Shown here piece after piece: positions 36,891 to 48,929 of a DNA stretch of 64,000 bases. The translations under genes were made by a program, and so were the position numbers. This DNA is from Argentina anserina. Its lineage: Eukaryota > Streptophyta > Magnoliopsida > Rosales > Rosaceae. The notes beneath the pieces were generated by a model. That model did no database searches. It was not told the DNA's origin and worked only from the letters and a program-made list of their open reading frames with translations. The stretch is from positions 32,806,501 to 32,870,500 of the forward strand of contig NC_065874.1 in NCBI RefSeq assembly GCF_933775445.1, given 5' to 3'. Position 1 is the first letter of the stretch. Every line of letters starts with the position of its first letter.

Positions 36891-38367
36891 TGTTGAAGGC
36901 AAGCCAAGGAGCAATGATGACTGCTGATCTTCTTCTTCTTCTTCTGCTTCTTCACCACCCACCTTTGTATCCCTGAAAATTTATATGGTAGATCCACTGT
37001 CCTACGTACTTGTCAGAGATTTGGAAGCATTTACAAACCTCCACCAAAATTTCCATGTGAAGGAGAGCTTTCTGCTCTGGTCCAGTACCATCGTGGATTC
37101 GTGGTCCGACGCTGTAGACCGTTTGTCGCCGTTCGCGCAGTGAAGAATCATTTTTATCGTGAAAGATGGGGGGGTTGGTTTGCAGGTGCCTGGTGGGCCA
37201 CAAAAATGGATTGAAAGCAACAGAGTTCTGTTACGTAGTTGTCTGCCTTACTTTTCTCGGGTTGGGAATAGTTGACCCATTGGTGTTGCGCATCAATTGA
37301 CCGACGCACGACGACTGATCACCGATGTTAAATTTTTGTCATTCTAGTAACTACAGTGATGTTTTAGGTAAATATAATTCTATTAGGTGTAAATATGTGA
37401 AGTATAAACATTTTATAAAATTATGAATAAATAATTATTAATGTGGTAAATTTGTTTAGTTATTTATAAATATTAAGAACAAAATTACAAATAACTAAAT
37501 AAATTTAATGAATTGTAATTTTAGTTTAAAAAGTTGTAATAAAATGTATGTCATACCTCAAGGAAAGGTATTGTAGCCGAGAAGTTTTTATGTCTGTGTT
37601 CTTATGGATGAATGATCTAACACAATTATAAGACTCAGCGGATAATCTGGAGATCGATTACAACATTTACATGATGGACTAGTTGCTCCCTAAATAAAAT
37701 TGTGCATTAATAGTGTTGTGGACTTGTGGCCATATCTGTGTTCAGTAGTGGTTTGTCTACTAGTACAAGCAAAGAATTATTGAAAATGGAGTCAACGCGC
37801 GTAAGCTCAACAAATGATTCGTCGCGGCCTCGTTAACATAGAATTAACTCCGCACAGAATCCTTAGGAATTGAAGAAATTGTCCCCATAAAAATTGTAGA
37901 ACATTAGTAAAAATCCACATAAAAATTGCAGAACATTTGTAAAACTGAAATTTATCAGGGGGTTTAGAGAAATGCTTAAGGAAAATATGCGTGGCGGTTA
38001 AAGGCTTCGTGTGTAATCCACGATTCCACCATTTCCACGAGTAATCAAAATACCTTCGTTTAGGGTTGATGAAATTAAAGCCCGTTGGGCCAAATTTGAA
38101 CTTAATTAAATGAAAATTGTGGAGGCCCACGGTAAGAGCTGATGTGTAATTGTGTATCCACGAGTAATCAGGAAATCTTTGATTCCTACTCATCAAATCC
38201 TATATATAATTGGAATTTGGAAACCTAGCTAGGATTAACCCTTATACATACGCTGTTCGTTTATCTCCACAGCCGCAATCACCTCTTGCTTTTTTGCGTT
38301 TCCGAAAACCGACAGTGATCGATATCAAGAAACCCTAAAATACATATATAAATCATCGAGAAGAAAG
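36891..38367. other. Spacer upstream of AAP, up to the CUE-domain gene
   Basis: The first part is the AAP leader or promoter; a GAAGAAGAA-type run near 36930-36950 is part of the possible N-terminal extension of AAP. The rest (37300-38300) is AT-rich with no coding signal. The last 100 bp, with AAACCCTAAAATAC at 38329-38342, looks like the leader of the gene starting at 38368. Confidence 0.45.
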
Positions 38368-38405
38368 ATGTCTGCAGCAGTAGCACTGTGCGGAAGCAAA
38401 AGGTC

Positions 38406-38908
38406 TGTTAATATTGTGATAACACTTGGTTTAGTACACCGTATTCCTTGTGGATGACCTACGCCGTACTCTTTGTCTTTTCCCTGTCACAAGTGGCACA
38501 CGTCGTCAAAGTAAAGACCACGGCGGCGTGGCCTTCAACTCCCCGACGCTTAAGTTAGAATGATGGTAATTTATGCAGAGTTACAGTAGGGGATTTAGTG
38601 TACCTTCCTTATGAGGTCAAGAGTTTGACCTCTTATTGTTGAGTTGAGGTAGATCGTTTACCTATCTCTCGGTGTGGAACGAGGTCCGATTAAAGTGTTC
38701 TCTGGAGTCTTCTTTGAGATGCGCGTGAGGGCGCGTCCGTAGTCGACAGCTAAGATGTGAGTAACGGTTTTCTGGATCTGACGGTTAAGGAATGCTTTTG
38801 AGAAATCAACAGGCGAGATGTGAGATTGAGTTTACTATAAAAGGGTGAACGGGATAGAATGGCTGTCATTATCGACAGATCCAAGTTTTCGAAATCCAAA
38901 TTCTCTCA
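38406..38908 (-). repeat. Probable 3' LTR of the Tat-type element (no partner found)
   Basis: This is inferred from TGTTA at the left border and a following polypyrimidine stretch (about 38905-38945) that would be the polypurine tract on the element's strand. I found no matching copy at the right end, so the LTR assignment is by position only. Confidence 0.4.
38836..38842 (+). promoter_or_regulatory. TATA box for the antisense gene of the Tat element
   Basis: TATAAAA within ACTATAAAAGGGTG, on the plus strand, lies about 300 bp ahead of the antisense gene's open frame. It suggests that gene has its own promoter inside or beside the LTR. Confidence 0.5.
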
Positions 38909-39130
38909 TTCCCTCTTTTTTGCTCTCGTTTGCTCTCCTTCACGTTTTAGAAGAAACTCATCGGGATCTTTGTGCGAATCGGTTTTTTGAGGTATGTTTC
39001 TGATCTGAATCTCCTTTATACGGCTAGTGGCTTTGGTTGTTTGTTGGTAGATTTGTGTTTATAGGGTAAGTCAGTGGTTTTGGGTTTGGGTTTTTCCGGC
39101 AAATTGGTAGGTTTTGGGTCTATTTAATCT

Positions 39131-41994
39131 TTGGATGGGTGTTTTCCGGCCAAGTGGGGTGTTTGTACGGGCGGTGCTGATGGGTTTTCGCCGTTAACTG
39201 GGTTTGATGTTCTTCGTGTTCTTCGTGTTCTTCATGTTCTTCAAACTCGTTCTTGCGAGGTTCGTAGGATAGATCTAACTGACTTTCTGACTTCTAGTTC
39301 TAGGTTGTTCGCCTTTGACTTCGGTGTTGCTTGCTGCGACGTAATGCCTAGGATAAATATACTAACTGACAACGATTCCGCGTCTGCAGAGGGAAGTTGG
39401 TCCGCGTCATCATCCTCTTGGTCGTGGACTAGTAAATTGGAGGCCAACTACTTGGACTTGGTGCGGCGCAGCGGTGGGAATGACTTGCGCCGTGAAGATC
39501 GTGCTTCTATCTTTGCAAGAGTGCTAGCGAATTGGGACACGAGTGAGTCGTCAAGCACCATGGAGTCACAACATGAGGAAGTTGGAGAAAGTGAGGTGAA
39601 TCTCGCTCTGGGCCAAGATCAAGGCGTATTAGAGCGTATCGCGAGTGCCTCGGGGACTAGTACTTCAGGCCCAACACTGAGCCCAGTGCCTGTAAGGCGT
39701 TGGTTAGACGGCGGAGTGCAGAGGTCAGAGGTGGAAGAACCGCATGGAGCTGACTCCGCCGCGGTGGATGGCTACGTGGAGGAGTTTAAGTTGCCTACCA
39801 CGATCGTTGCCCGTGCAATTCGGTGTGATGAGTGTGGTTCGATGCTGCCTAATGGGTACGCGCTAGTTAGTCCTTCCGTACTACGGCTTGGGGTGGAGTT
39901 ACCGTTGGATCCGCGCCTGCAGTGTCTTGTGGAGGAGTTTGGCTTGGCTTTTGGTCAAGTCAGCTACAACATGTGGTGAGTCCTTCTCGGTCTCTGCTCG
40001 CTCTTCCACCTCTCAGGGTGTTCGTCTCCTACTGCGGCAAAAGTGCTCCATTTTTTCAAGGTAGATTATAACCAGGGGAATGGTAACGGAGGGACCGCGT
40101 GATTTGTGAGGCGAGATGAGCGTAGTAAGTTCCAAGTCTTGGAGAACTGGCCTACCTCGGAAGCTAACTGGAGGAAAAACAGCTTCGTAGTAGAGAGGGA
40201 ATGGGAATATGGGTGTATTAACGGGGTAGAATATCTCCCAGAGAAGCGTATTCCCTCACGGTTTCAAGCCATTAATTGTAGGTTTTAATGTTTTACTAAA
40301 TTTTGTCGCTACGAAATAACTGCTTACTGACGCTCCTTTTTTTTTTGCGCAACGGGAAGGAGGTTGGTGTTGTCAGAGCGGGAAGTCGATTGAGTGAATC
40401 GTGTGACATACCTTTGGAGGTGCCAAGGTGAGGACCTAGTCCACGATTTGAAGGTACTGACGAACCCGTACCTCTTGTTCGAGCAAGGATTACTCCGTCG
40501 CCATCGTAAGTAAAAGTGCTACGCTCTTCAGTCTTATATTCTTTGTTTATGGCATACTAATCTGTTGCTACGTGTGCAGCTACGACGCTCTCAGTGAATA
40601 GGAATTTTGAGAAGTCGGAGCATATCTCCTACGCAAGATTTCTGCAGCAAGAAGATCCCGACGTAACACCGAATACCGAAGGACTAGCTGTAACGATGTT
40701 GTGACGCGTTATGTCGAAGAAAGTGGCGGCGTCCACGAAGAAAGTGAATGCCTCAGCGAATCGGGTCGAGGATTCCCCGCAGGTCGTGGATCTGCCTATT
40801 CCCTCTCATGTGAGCATGTCAAACGAGCAAGGGTTGCCGCACCGGAGCGATGCAGAAGGAGTAGGCCGCATTGATGCCGATCCGCATTTGGCTGATCCGG
40901 CGGTGTCCCAAGAAACCGGAAGAAAGAAGAAGGTGCAGAAGGCGGGCGAGTCTTCAAGGAAAACGAAGTCCTCTGCTACTCTCGAAGATGTGGAGGATAC
41001 GCTATGAAGTCCTCTACTAATGGTAGAAGCTCCGCCTCCTAAAAGACAGAAGACTACGCAGGTGGCGCCTCTCACCTTTACAGATTTTCGGGTCTACGAG
41101 GATCTAGCAGTGCTGGATCGTAGTCCCTTGAGCCAACTAGGAGCTCCGGAATTGGAGAAGCTGGTCCTGCTCAGTCAGCGTGCCGGGCTCGGAGGACTGC
41201 GGCGACCTGAAGGGTCCGGTCTTGAGTTGCGAAGCCCGCTTGGTCTTCCTACGACGAGGGCGGCTAAGATGGTGTTCAACTTGCTCGACGCCGAGCGAGA
41301 TGCTCTTGAGGCGCAGCGTCATCTTACCGAAGTGATCGAGCGGGATATCAGTCATGCGACAAGGGTTTTATTTCTGGAAAACGACTTGGCCAATGCTAAG
41401 GCCAAGTTGGAGAATGCGGCAAACCTCCAGGAGGACCTTCGGCAGGAGGTTGCCCGTCGGGAGGTGGCCGAGTCGCTTGCCCAGGAGATGGCCGCGGAGA
41501 GAGATGCATTATAATCTGCCCTTGCGGAGGCCGAGGAGCTTGTTAGGCGGGTGAGAGAGGAGGCACAGACCGAGAAGGTCCGCGTAGCGGAGGAGGCCGC
41601 ATCCAGCGCAGTGGCTGCCTTCAAATCATCCGCGGAAATGACCGCGTATCTGGAAGGGTACTACGTCACGGCCGTGGGTGATATGATAGCGCAGTTCCAA
41701 GAGTTGGAGATGCTGGATCCTGCAGACTACGAGGTTCGGCTGGCGGAGAAGGGCTTGGAAGTACCGCCAATGCTGCATGAGGTGATTCCGCCCTTTTCAC
41801 AACCTGCTGCTGCTGCGGAGGCTGAAGTGCAGAGGGAAGATGGTAAGAAAATTTCGGACTCTTCTTCTTCTGGTTTATCTTGTGATAATGAGAGGTCTGA
41901 TTCTAATCCGGAGACCCCTTCTCCTACTCCTCCTTCTCAGAGCATCATGATGCACAACCGCCGCAAGGCAAATCGGGGCAAGCGGCGGGGCTAG
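39131..41994 (+). pseudogene. Antisense ORF of the Tat element (Transposase_28-like domain plus coiled coil)
   Basis: The frame opens at 39131; its first in-frame ATG is 39344 (MPRINILTDN). About 39780-40280 contains a block like the family annotated as putative gypsy-type transposon protein (PF04195): ALVSPSVLRLGVELPLDP, then LVEEFGLAFGQVSYNMW, LLGLCSLFHLSG and FQVLENWPTSEANWR. The reading frame continues past two TGA codons, after VSYNMW at 39977-39981 and near 40100. A second part (41020-41994) is a long heptad-rich coiled coil (AERDALEAQRHLTEVIERDI onwards) with one TAA near 41512. Splice-like junctions near 40280-40370 and 40507-40580 suggest introns. The role is unknown; the pattern is known in Tat elements. 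Confidence 0.7.
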
Positions 41995-42493
41995 AGGCTG
42001 CGAGTACTAGCGATGCGGCCTGAGCGATGTCGGCGTATCAAGCTGCGAGGGAGAAGTAGGATGGGATGATAAAAGACTTTAGCGTAGCCGGAGAGCATCC
42101 CTCGTCCCCGTAGTGCTTCATTTTCATTTATGTAATTGTTTTTTGCATTTTCCCTTCTATAATGGCCTTTGTGCCGAACTCGCTATCTTTAATGAATAGA
42201 AGTTGTCTTTTGGTCCAAGTGATTTTGTTTATATTATTGCCGTAGCAATGTTATGTGATTGTTATCTTATACTTCTGGCTACATGCTTAATGCTATCTTT
42301 GTTGTGCACACAATGAAATAGTATGTCGAAGGAATTTAATTGTCATAGTACGCTAGCGTAGTAAGGATCAATGGTTTGAAAAATTCCTCATTTCATTGAT
42401 AGCCTAGCCGTAGCCGTGTACAAAGATAGCTTTGGCAGTGTGCCGTAAGTACTCAAACAGTCCAAGTACCTGTCTTGCGCTACGCGCGAACCC

Positions 42494-43924
42494 CTACTTG
42501 TAGAAGTACTTAAGCTGTTCCATGTTACAGGGGTGGGCTAATCTTTCTCCGTACTTGTCCTCTAGGCAATACGTGTTTGGTGCCACGATTTCGACGACTT
42601 TGTATGGTCCGTCCCATCTCGGGCGTAGTCCAGTGACCTTTGCTTGGACCTTCTTTAGGACCCAGTCACCTAGTTGTAGTGTCCTTCTCTTGACTCTGGA
42701 TTTATAGAAGCGTGCTACGCGCTGTTTTTTCTGGATGTTATGACGGTGCGCTGCGATGCGTTTCTCTTCCAAGAGATCTTTATTAATTTGCATATTTTCC
42801 GAATTGGTGTCGGGGTCGAACAGCGAAACCCGTTGCGTTGGCTGAATTACTTCGATGGGAATGATTGCTTCCGTGCAGTATATTAGGCAGAAAGGAGTTT
42901 CGCCCGTGGCTTCTGTTGGTGTGGTACGGATTGCCCACAGTACTTCATCGAGTTTTTCGGGCCAAAGTCATTTGGCTTCATCCAGCTTTTTCCTAAGGAG
43001 GCCTTTGATCAACTTGTTAGCGACTTCTACTTGCCCGTTAGTTTTGGGGTGTGCTACGGATGCGAACTTGAGCTTAGTCCCTCTTGCCTTGCACCATGTG
43101 ATGAGGTGGTCGTTATTGAATTGTGTGTCGTTATCTGTGATGATAGACTCCGGCGTACCGTGGCGGTAGAAGATACTGCGTTGCTGGAAGTTTTGGACCT
43201 TTTCTGTTGTAATAGCGGTCAAAGGCGCAGCCTCGATCCATTTGAAATGATAATCGATGCACACAATGACCCACTTGAATTGGCATTTCCCGACGGGAAG
43301 TGGGCCAATCAAATCCATTCCCCAGAGGCAGTTGATCCACATGCTGACTATGTAAGATAGCGGTTCTGAGGGTTGTTGTGGTATGGGTCCGTGAATTTGA
43401 CATTTATGGCAAGATCTGGCGAGCTCCTGTGCATCGGAGGCTAGTGTGAGCCAATAATATCTTGTGCGGAGTGTCTTTGCAGCTAATGTGCAGCTGCCGT
43501 AATGGTTGTCACAATCAGCGCTGTGGATTTCGTTCAAGATCTGCTTGTCTTTTTTAGTTGTGACCCATCTCAGGTCGGCGTTCAGCAGACCTTGGCGGTA
43601 GAGCGTGTTATTCCGTAAATAATATCTTACCGCTCGTCTCCTTAGTTTCTTTGCCACAGTGTCGTCTTCGGGTAGCCTGCCGTTACGCTTAAATGCTATT
43701 ATTTCATCCATCCATGAGGCTTGGTCACGCTCTACCTGGCATATCTGCTGTAAGGTCTGGGAGATGGAGGGATGGTAGAGAACTTCAACCCTGGTATCCT
43801 TTTGGCATTGGTGTGGTTGCGCCGTGGTGAGTCTTGCTAAGGAGTCCGCCCTTGCGTTATTAGCCCTTGGTATTTGATTGATGTGGTAGAATTCAAATCG
43901 TTTTAACAGCGTTGTGGCGTACAC
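42494..43924 (-). pseudogene. Gypsy integrase region of the Tat element
   Basis: Two frames, 42968-43924 and 42494-42793, together cover integrase. The first has the tail of RNase H (INQIPRANNARADSLARL), an HHCC zinc region (H, then CHKCQIHG), and the catalytic core with DLIGPLP, ITDNDTQF and TNGQVEVANK. The second covers the C-terminal domain (LQLGDWVLKKVQAKVTGLRP, then WDGPYKVVEI). A stop separates them near 42968. Confidence 0.88.
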
Positions 43925-43972
43925 CAGGTAGGCTGCTAATTGCTCATCCTTGGCAGTGAAGGACCCGGTGAT

Positions 43973-44513
43973 TTAATTGACTACGAGCTGAGAGTCGCTA
44001 AATACGTTGATGCTGGTGGCACCCGTGCTGAGGGCCAACTGTAGTCCCGCAATCAGTGCTTCGTACTCTGCTACATTGTTGGAGGCAGCAAAGTTGAATT
44101 TTAGAGCATACTCGAGTTCGAGTCCCCCCGGTCCGCTCAAGATCTCCGCTAGATTTGGCGCAGCTGGAGCCATCTACATGCAAGTTCCATGTCGAAACCT
44201 TGATGGGGTTGATAACATCATCTGGTACCACTTCCGTCGTATCTTGGGGAATCATTTCTACAATAAAATCAGCTGCGGCTTGTCCTTTTATGGCGGGTCG
44301 TGGCTTGTATTCGATGTCGAATTCTGTCAGCTCGATAGCCCACTTGATGAGTCGCCCGGAGTGTTCTGGATTCTGTAGTACTTGTTTGAGAGGCTGGTTT
44401 GTAAGTACGTGGATGCTATGAGCTTGGAAGTAGTGGCACAGTCGTTTAGCTGCTACGATGAGCGCGAGGGCTAATTGTTCCAGTGTTGGATATCTTGTCT
44501 CCGGGCTGTTCAT
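43973..44513 (-). pseudogene. Gypsy RNase H region of the Tat element
   Basis: Overlapping frames contain QLALALIVAAKRLCHYFQAH, TNQPLKQVL, the VDGSS start of the second RNase H fold, and [21 protein letters not shown] frameshift near 44170 splits them. Confidence 0.85.
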
Positions 44514-44853
44514 GGCCCTGCCTGTGTAGAAAACTGAAAATTCTTTAGTTCCATCACGGCGAACTAAGGCACTACTGACCGCGGTTGTGGATACTGCGAG
44601 GTAAAGGTATAGAGGTTCTCCTAGCTGTGGGGTCGACAGTAATGGTACTGCGGCGAGGTAGTCTTTTAATCCCTGAAAGGCTTCTTGGCAGTTTGGTGTC
44701 CATTCGATCAGTTTGCTCTTGGAGCGCCTTAACAGTTTGAAGAATGGTCACACTTGTCAGTCAATCTTATATGAATCGATATAGTGCCACGAGTCTGCCT
44801 TGGAGGGCTTCTACGTCCTTCTTGAGTACTGGCTGCGCCATATCCAGGATGGC

Positions 44854-45705
44854 TTATATCTTTTCAGGATTTGCCTCTATGCCACGTTGACTGACGATGT
44901 AGCCCAAGAACTTACTTGTTGTTACGCCGAAAAAACATTTCTCCGGGTTCAATCGCATCTTGTGTTTTTTGAGCACATTGAAGATGGTTCGGAGGTTGGC
45001 TACGTGGTCTTCGGCTTTTATGCTCTTGGCCAACATGTCATCGGCGTATACCTCAATTTCCCGACCGATGTGTTGGTCAAACATTTGTGTGACGCAACGC
45101 ACATACGTAGCGCCTTCATTCTTTAACCCGAAGGGCATGACGTTATAACAGTACAGGCCTCTGTCAGTAACGAATGTCGTCGCTTCCTAATCTGCAGGGT
45201 TCATGCGTATCTGATTGTACCCGGAGTAGGCGTCCATCATGCTTAGCAACTCATGACCTACCGTTGCATCGATTAGCTGGTCAATTCTAGGTAGGGGGAA
45301 ACTGTCTTTGGGGCATGCTTTGTTTACGTTTTTGTAATCCACACACATTCGCCATTTACTATTGGCTTTACGGACCATAACACAGTTTGAAATCCAGTCA
45401 GGGTATTACACTTCCCGGACGAACTTCATGCCTTTCAATTTGTCAACTTCCTGGCGTATTGCCGTGCTTTTTTCGTCGTCGAAGCTTCGGCACTTTTGTT
45501 TAATTGGGTGTGCAGAAGGTTTGATGTGCAATTCATGCATGATGATGTCGGGCGAGATGCCAGGCATGTCCTCATAGGACCATGCAAAGTCTTCTATGTT
45601 GTCGCCCAAGAAACTTGTTAAGTCCCTCTCAATAGTGGGACTGAGAGTTGTGCCGACTTTGATCTTGCGCTCCGGATGGTGCGGGAATGGCGTGATGCTT
45701 TTCAA
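44854..45705 (-). pseudogene. Gypsy reverse transcriptase region of the Tat element
   Basis: Three frames (45406-45705, 45187-45378, 44854-45138) carry MCVDYKNVNKACPKDSFPLP, DAYSGYNQI, MPFGLKNEGATY and the catalytic YADDM. Stops at 45186, 45400 and between the frames make it inactive. Confidence 0.9.
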
Positions 45706-45830
45706 GGAAGATTCAGGGTTTGCCGGTGTTTTGGCCTCGTATGGCGTAGCCTTCTGCTTGCTCTTGCCTTTCGATGTTTCTTCATCTCATGCGTCGACGA
45801 CTTTGTCGATCAAGCTTTCTGCGGCATGTA

Positions 45831-46265
45831 CTACCAGGATTTCGTGTCGGTTGCGCGTCCGTCAAATCGCGCGTGTTTGGCAATTTTTGCTACGGATTGT
45901 GAACCCCGGACCTGTCCTGTTCCATGCGGAGTTGGGAATTTTATGAGCATCATGTGTCCAGTGATAAAAGTTCGCATCCGGTTAAGTGTAGGTCGACAGA
46001 TGATCCCGTTGAAGGAACTGTAGGCATCGAATATGATGAACTCAGCTTCGACGCAACTTGTGCATGGTGCGGTCCCATTGCGTACTGTCATATAATCCGA
46101 GCCTAGGGGTTGGGCTACGTCGCCAGAGAAGCTGATTAGTGGTTCGTGGTCCTGCACTAACTTCTTGCCACTACGCTCCATCTTTTCGTAGCATCCCTTA
46201 AATAGGACGTTGACTGCGGAGCCCGTGTCGATCATCATTTTCCCTACGTCCCATTGTCCGCCCAA
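45831..46265 (-). pseudogene. Gypsy aspartic protease region of the Tat element
   Basis: The frame has the aspartic protease active site IDTGSAVNVLF near its start, then the conserved-looking EAEFIIFDAYSSFNGIICRP block. It lies between gag and RT as in Gypsy elements. Confidence 0.85.
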
Positions 46266-46634
46266 GACTACGTCGATAAGGAAGGCGTCGTCATTGGGTA
46301 AGGAGATACCAATTTCCTCTTCCTCAGTGAAGGTGATCTGCTTACATCCTTCCTTCTATCGCTTGGCGTTTCCTCCCGTGATGGCGTACACCTGCCTTGG
46401 GTGGTTGCTGCGGTCAAAGCTCTTTTTTGCTCGGTTAGACATGTTTGTCATGGGGGTTCCTCCATCTATTATGTTGATGCGGCGCAAGGTTCTCAATTAC
46501 GGCCACTACGTTTTGCTGTGCACTTTGTTGCGCCGGGCGAACCCCGTGTCGCCATTTGCTCTTAGTGTGCGGAGGGTGCGGCAATAATTAGTGTTATGGC
46601 TTCCATTTTTATGAAATCTGCACCACTTACCAGT

Positions 46635-47957
46635 TTATGCTTCGGTTTGAGGGCGTAGTGGTCTTGCTGGTTTCCTCAGCGTCCCCTGATGCTTGTGAAA
46701 AAAGTCCTCCAAGGTTTCTTCCCTATGCGGTGTGTGGTCACTACGGCGTCCCATCGCGTTAACTTGGCGAGGGTCTCTGCTGTCGCGACGTTCACTGCCA
46801 AGTCTCATATTCTTGTCCCGGCCTCTGTGCCGATCGTTGTTGCGTGTGTCACGGTGATTGGCCTGATGCCACTCTCTTTTCCTGCCTTTGCTATGGTCTT
46901 TTGTGTTAAGGAAGAGCTCGCGTTGGAGGGGGATTGTGTGTACAGATGTTTGCGGCGCAGTGCTTTTGTCTGATGGTACTGGGGTCCGCTTTTCCCCGTA
47001 TGTGACGTATTCTGCCTGAGCGTATCGTACTGCTTCAGTCATGATGTTATCATATGTGGCACCGCGCATTCGAGGGTCCACGTTAATATGGAATATGAAG
47101 TTCTCTGACCGCAGTCCTTCCTTGAATTCGGCCAAGGCGAGCATTTTGTTCAGGTTCTGACATTTGGATGCTGCTGTCTGCCATCGCATGACGAAGGCAC
47201 CCAACGTTTCCCTGCTTTCTTGCTTTACTTGAAATTGGCCATCAGTTGTGTGGGCGGCTCCGGCCATGAGGATGAACCGATTGAGAAATGATGTGGTCAA
47301 CTGCGCAAAAGAATTCATAGAGTTCGCCGGTTCTTCGAAGAACCAATTCATGGCATCCCCATCTAGTGTTTCGCTAAACATGTGGCACAATGTGGCGTCG
47401 TCGAATTCTCTGCTGGCAGTGACTTTCTTGAAGTTATCGATGTGCCGGAATGGATCGCCTTCGCTTGTGTACGGCGTAATTTTTGGGCTCTTGGATTGAG
47501 AAGGGCGCACGGTGTTCATTATTTGCGTGGTGAAGGGGCCCGGCCTGGCTGAGAACACTGGTTGGCACCGTGGATTGGCATCCCGTTGTTCTATTGCGGT
47601 TAGTCGCTGCAATATCAGAGCTAGCGTGGCTGACTCGCTGTTGTGAGCAGTTGTGTGGGGTCTAGAACTGGAGGTGACGCTCGTGCTCCCTTCCTCACGG
47701 TTGCGAATACGCCGTGGTGATGGTGGCCGCTTCTTGGCGAGTTCGGAGGGAGTCAAGCTGATGCTCAAGTGAACTTGTTCTCGTCCTCTCGTTTGCGCGC
47801 TGCCCTCGCGCTGTGACTCGCCATGTAAATGACTGCACTCGGCCCGCTCGAGCTGTGCTCGCATCCTGTAGAGCTCGCCCTGCAGAGCTACTGCCTTCTC
47901 GCGTTCAAGTGCCTCGCGCTGCTGGTATTCGGCTAGATCTCGGGCCATGTTTTCCAT
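46635..47957 (-). pseudogene. Gypsy gag of the Tat element
   Basis: A 440-codon frame from MENMARDLAEYQQREALEREK, rich in coiled coil and charged residues. The core is a Retrotrans_gag-like domain: GDPFRHIDNFKKVT, MFSETLDGDAMNWFFE, FLNRFI. The frame itself is open, unlike the rest of the element, and ends before a recognisable zinc knuckle. It lacks the usual partner LTR upstream. Confidence 0.85.
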
Positions 47958-48177
47958 TCTTGCGTCGGTTGCCAGATCCGGAGTCGCGTTAGTGCTGACG
48001 ACCGTTCTGGGTGTAGGTGTGAGGATGATAGGGTCGTTGGCGGAAGGTAGGGGTGGTTGAGACTAAGGTCTGTGATGTCTTCTTTGAGGAGCTTCCTTCA
48101 TCTCCAACATCGTCTTATCTCTTGAAGAGGCTTTGTCGTTTCCCCTCTTCTTCTACGTCTTTTGCCGACGAGGAAAC

Positions 48178-48545
48178 TGATAACGATACGCTTTGTATAT
48201 GGTTGAATATCGTGATTGCTCGTTAATTTATGGTCCAATTGGCCCAAAAGCCCACTACATACATCATTACCCCCAAAAGGGCAATTCAGTAATTTCCATA
48301 GTCACAAATTATCTCGCTATAAATATATTTATCTTCTCCACAATAAGGTAAGCCTCCTAAGTCTCTACTCCCTCCTTCCTCATATCTAACTCTACATGTT
48401 CATCTTTATAACTAACTTAGGCATCAGAGCGTTGAGAGCCGGCCAATTTGGTCTTCACCCCGTAATGTCGTGTGTTTGTGGTTTACAAGTGACGAAGAGC
48501 TTCATCGGTTTGCCAAAATTCCCCAGGCGGAATCCCGACGTTACA
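48178..48545 (+). repeat. Left LTR of the LARD-like element
   Basis: 368 bp, aligning end to end with the right LTR apart from two extra blocks in the latter. A TATA box (CTATAAATA) is at about 48317-48325. Confidence 0.85.
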
Positions 48546-48929
48546 TTTGGCGCTAGAAGGAGGGCCTTCATGGGAACGCCTTCATAGCTCTATGCGAGCA
48601 ATCTTATTTTCTAAAAATCTTTCTTCTCCAGTCACCCATTATCGCCAATCTCTTATGGGTTTCGTCAAATCTGCAGAATGTGTGAGAGAGAAAGTACATC
48701 TGAAATCTTCTCCCTCCTCCACCACTTGCCTACTCGCACTAGGGTATCTCACATCCACAACTATGAGACCCCCAAGCATCAACCATGACCTATGTTTCAT
48801 CCTCCAGTGCCGGAAAACGGCCCAACCACCGGTACAACCTTGCCCATATCTCATCTGGACACCCACCAGAGTTCCCGAGTTTCTTCTCTCTACTCATATT
48901 GCTAGTGCGTCAAATTTATAATCAGTTTT

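Larger units (their letters stand above)
38406..48065 (-). mobile_element. Tat-type Ty3-Gypsy retrotransposon with an antisense extra gene, 5' end truncated
   Basis: Minus-strand gag, protease, RT, RNase H and integrase run from 47957 down to 42494 in Gypsy order. Beyond integrase lies a plus-strand gene (39131-41994), the layout known for Tat-lineage elements carrying an antisense ORF. The left border is TGTTAATATTG after AGGTC (38401-38405), and the same AGGTC occurs at 48066-48070, a plausible 5-bp target duplication. The right end does not finish in CA and only about 110 bp separate the gag start from host sequence, so the 5' LTR is missing. The right border could lie anywhere in 48065-48078. 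All coding parts are broken. Confidence 0.85.
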
